Source: Labilibaculum sp.
GTDB lineage: Bacteria; Bacteroidota; Bacteroidia; Bacteroidales; Marinifilaceae
Direction of reading: 5' to 3'
DNA: 44,551 bases
Assembly: GCA_016760525.1 (NCBI GenBank)
Contig: JAESUW010000040.1
Coordinates: 13,989-58,539 of the forward strand
Translations under genes and position numbers: made by a program
Shown here: positions 43,364-44,551 of the stretch, piece by piece
How the letters are laid out: the number at the start of each line of letters is the position of its first letter
Numbering within the stretch: position 1 is the stretch's first letter
Notes under the pieces: generated by a model
What the model saw: the letters and a program-made list of their open reading frames with translations, nothing else
What the model was told of the DNA's origin: nothing
The model's database searches: none

Positions 43364-43966
43364 TTATTTCTTCCCTTTCTCCTTTTCCTTTTTTATTTTG
43401 GTTTTCTTTTTCATTACCGAGTAGCCGAAACGGCCAACCAGTTCTCCCAATTCGAAGTAGTGACCGTGTGAGTAAGCCAGAGGTCCTGATTTGGCCAATG
43501 AGAATTCCCCTTTTTCGTTGATGTATCGTTCATCGGCTTGTACATTTACAACTTCGGCCATAAACATATCGTGAGATCCTAATTCTACTATTTTAGTCAC
43601 CTTGCACTCTATACTCAATGGTGATTCCTCGATAATGGGAGCAGATATTTCTTTCGATTTGCCGGGTGTTAGTTTCATTTCCTTGAATTTATTGAAATCC
43701 TTACCCGATTTTACACCGCACCAATCGGTGGCAAAAGCTAAATCTTTTGTAGTTAGGTTGATTACAAATTCACCGCTTTCTTTAATGATATTGTAAGAGT
43801 GACGGTTCTTTCGAATAGATATGTAACACATGGCCGGATCGGAACAGATTGTTCCTGTCCAGGCAATGGTAATGATATTATAATCTTCAGGTGTACTTCC
43901 GCAACTTACCATTACGGCAGGCAAGGGATAAACCATGGTTCCGGGTTTCCAATGTTGTTTTGTCAT
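43364..43966 (-). CDS. Flavin reductase family protein
   Basis: This 200-residue cytoplasmic flavoprotein has the split-barrel FMN-binding fold: PLPAVMVSCGSTPEDYNIITIAW, then CYISIRKNRHSYNIIKESGEFVIN, the DWCGVKSGKDFNKF segment, and SPLSIECKVTKIVELGSHDMF. Such enzymes reduce flavin or carry bound FMN; the partner is unknown. It ends in an unusually Lys-rich tail of about 16 residues after VGRFGYSV. It is convergent with the DUF4293 gene. Confidence 0.92.
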   Translation of the reverse strand: MTKQHWKPGTMVYPLPAVMVSCGSTPEDYNIITIAWTGTICSDPAMCYISIRKNRHSYNIIKESGEFVINLTTKDLAFATDWCGVKSGKDFNKFKEMKLTPGKSKEISAPIIEESPLSIECKVTKIVELGSHDMFMAEVVNVQADERYINEKGEFSLAKSGPLAYSHGHYFELGELVGRFGYSVMKKKTKIKKEKEKGKK

Positions 43967-44096
43967 ACTTGTAGCGTTTTAGTGGCGCTAAAATACAAAT
44001 AACTGTTTCTTTACGGATATGATGCGCACATTTATTACAAACAAATTCAATTTTTCGGATACCGATAAGTATTTTGATGTAATTACTATTTACGAG

Positions 44097-44225
44097 AGGC
44101 TGTCCAAAAAGACCGCACAATTGTCATTCTGAGCGAAGTCGAAGAATCTTCACCTTTAAATATGAGATGTTTCGACAAGCTCAACATGACATTAAAATAT
44201 TGAGATCTTACTTTTTGCACAAGCT
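44097..44225. repeat. Dispersed hairpin repeat inside larger imperfect inverted ends (MITE-like)
   Basis: The core (44122-44191) is a familiar Bacteroidetes repeat: TGTCATTCTGAGCGAAGTCG at one end and TTCGACAAGCTCAACATGAC at the other, partly complementary. Outside it, AGGCTGTCCAAAAAG (44097-44111) and CTTTTTGCACAAGCT (44211-44225) are complementary at 12 of 15 positions, like transposon ends. No transposase is present. It fills most of the 402-bp gap 43967-44368. Confidence 0.7.
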
Positions 44226-44273
44226 AAATAGTGATTGCCTACTCGCATAACATCTGCACGGCATATTATTGCC

Positions 44274-44304
44274 TTGTTTTGATTCTGAAATGGTATTACA
44301 TTTG
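44274..44304 (+). promoter_or_regulatory. Promoter of the TPR gene
   Basis: TTG (44274-44276), 20 bp, TACATTTG (44297-44304). Predicted leader of about 58 nt before the ATG at 44369. Confidence 0.6.
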
Positions 44305-44368
44305 TCTCTTACAAACACAGACAAGTAATACATTGCTTTTACTACATAAACAACAAGAACAATAAATA

Positions 44369-44551
44369 ATGGATATTGAAAATACATACTTAGATGCCAT
44401 ACGGTTCGAAAAGGCAGGCGATTTTCGTTCTGCTTTAGAAAAGTACAAGGAGTTTGCTTTGGCAGATCAGGAAAATATTGAGGCTCTGTTTAAAATTGGA
44501 GAAATGCATCACCAGTTGGGCGAGTTGCCAAAAGCACTAAGTGCTTACATT
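44369..44551 (+). CDS. TPR repeat protein, 5' part only
   Basis: The first 61 residues of a gene that continues past the right edge. There is no signal peptide. The sequence reads as tetratricopeptide repeats: AIRFEKAGDFRSALEKYKEF followed by NIEALFKIGEMHHQLGELPK. TPR arrays mediate protein-protein contacts; the full length and partner are unknown. A good promoter lies 65 bp upstream of the ATG. Confidence 0.8.
   Translation, partial: MDIENTYLDAIRFEKAGDFRSALEKYKEFALADQENIEALFKIGEMHHQLGELPKALSAYI

Noticed and set aside
44097-44225. Insertion sequence
   Set aside because: No transposase frame is present; only inverted ends and a hairpin core are seen.

Overview
The window is AT-rich chromosomal DNA from a Bacteroidetes (Bacteroidota) bacterium. 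Evidence: a type IX secretion (T9SS) type B sorting domain followed by a PorP/SprF protein, the DUF1599 - DoxX-like - tpiA gene order typical of Bacteroidales, the folP-cdaA pair, DUF4293 and DUF5916 proteins, and promoters of the phylum's type (TTTG, about 19-20 bp, TAnnTTTG). A marine Marinilabiliales-type organism is my best inference; no rRNA is present to confirm it.

Layout. 1-7.2 kb is on the minus strand: a large secreted protein of unknown function running off the left edge, then prmA and the tpiA / DoxX-like / DUF1599 operon. 7.2-9.9 kb (plus): folP, the c-di-AMP synthase cdaA and a TIGR01777 epimerase. 10-15.1 kb (plus) is a regulatory block: a receiver-PAS-kinase hybrid whose phosphoacceptor histidine is replaced by Asn, an NtrC-type sigma-54 activator, a degenerate receiver-only protein and a 62-residue helix-turn-helix protein, with several inverted repeats. 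15.3-21.1 kb: a 1587-residue T9SS cargo with 11 tandem Ig-like repeats, and its SprF partner.

21.2-30.2 kb is the most distinctive part: a functional-amyloid (curli) locus. csgE-csgF-csgG encode secretion, with CsgG carrying a C-terminal barrel-like extension. Two very large curlins follow, with about 48 and 46 strand units (about 24 and 23 curlin repeats, against 5 in E. coli CsgA). Then come a tiny curlin-like protein that may be the nucleator, a CsgH-like factor and a beta-propeller lipoprotein. Each amyloid gene has its own strong terminator, and both large curlins share the same leader sequence.

30.2-44.6 kb is mostly housekeeping: rplS, a C69 peptidase, an M23 peptidase, a coiled-coil protein and zapA, a probable 6S RNA, rny, a SirB1-like protein, a nucleoside phosphorylase, an SPFH protein, a DUF5916 outer-membrane protein, DUF4293 and a flavin reductase. 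A dispersed hairpin repeat and the start of a TPR gene follow. In several places the terminator of one gene overlaps the promoter of the next.

No tRNA, rRNA, CRISPR array or transposase was seen. All function calls come from reading the sequence; no database search was run.
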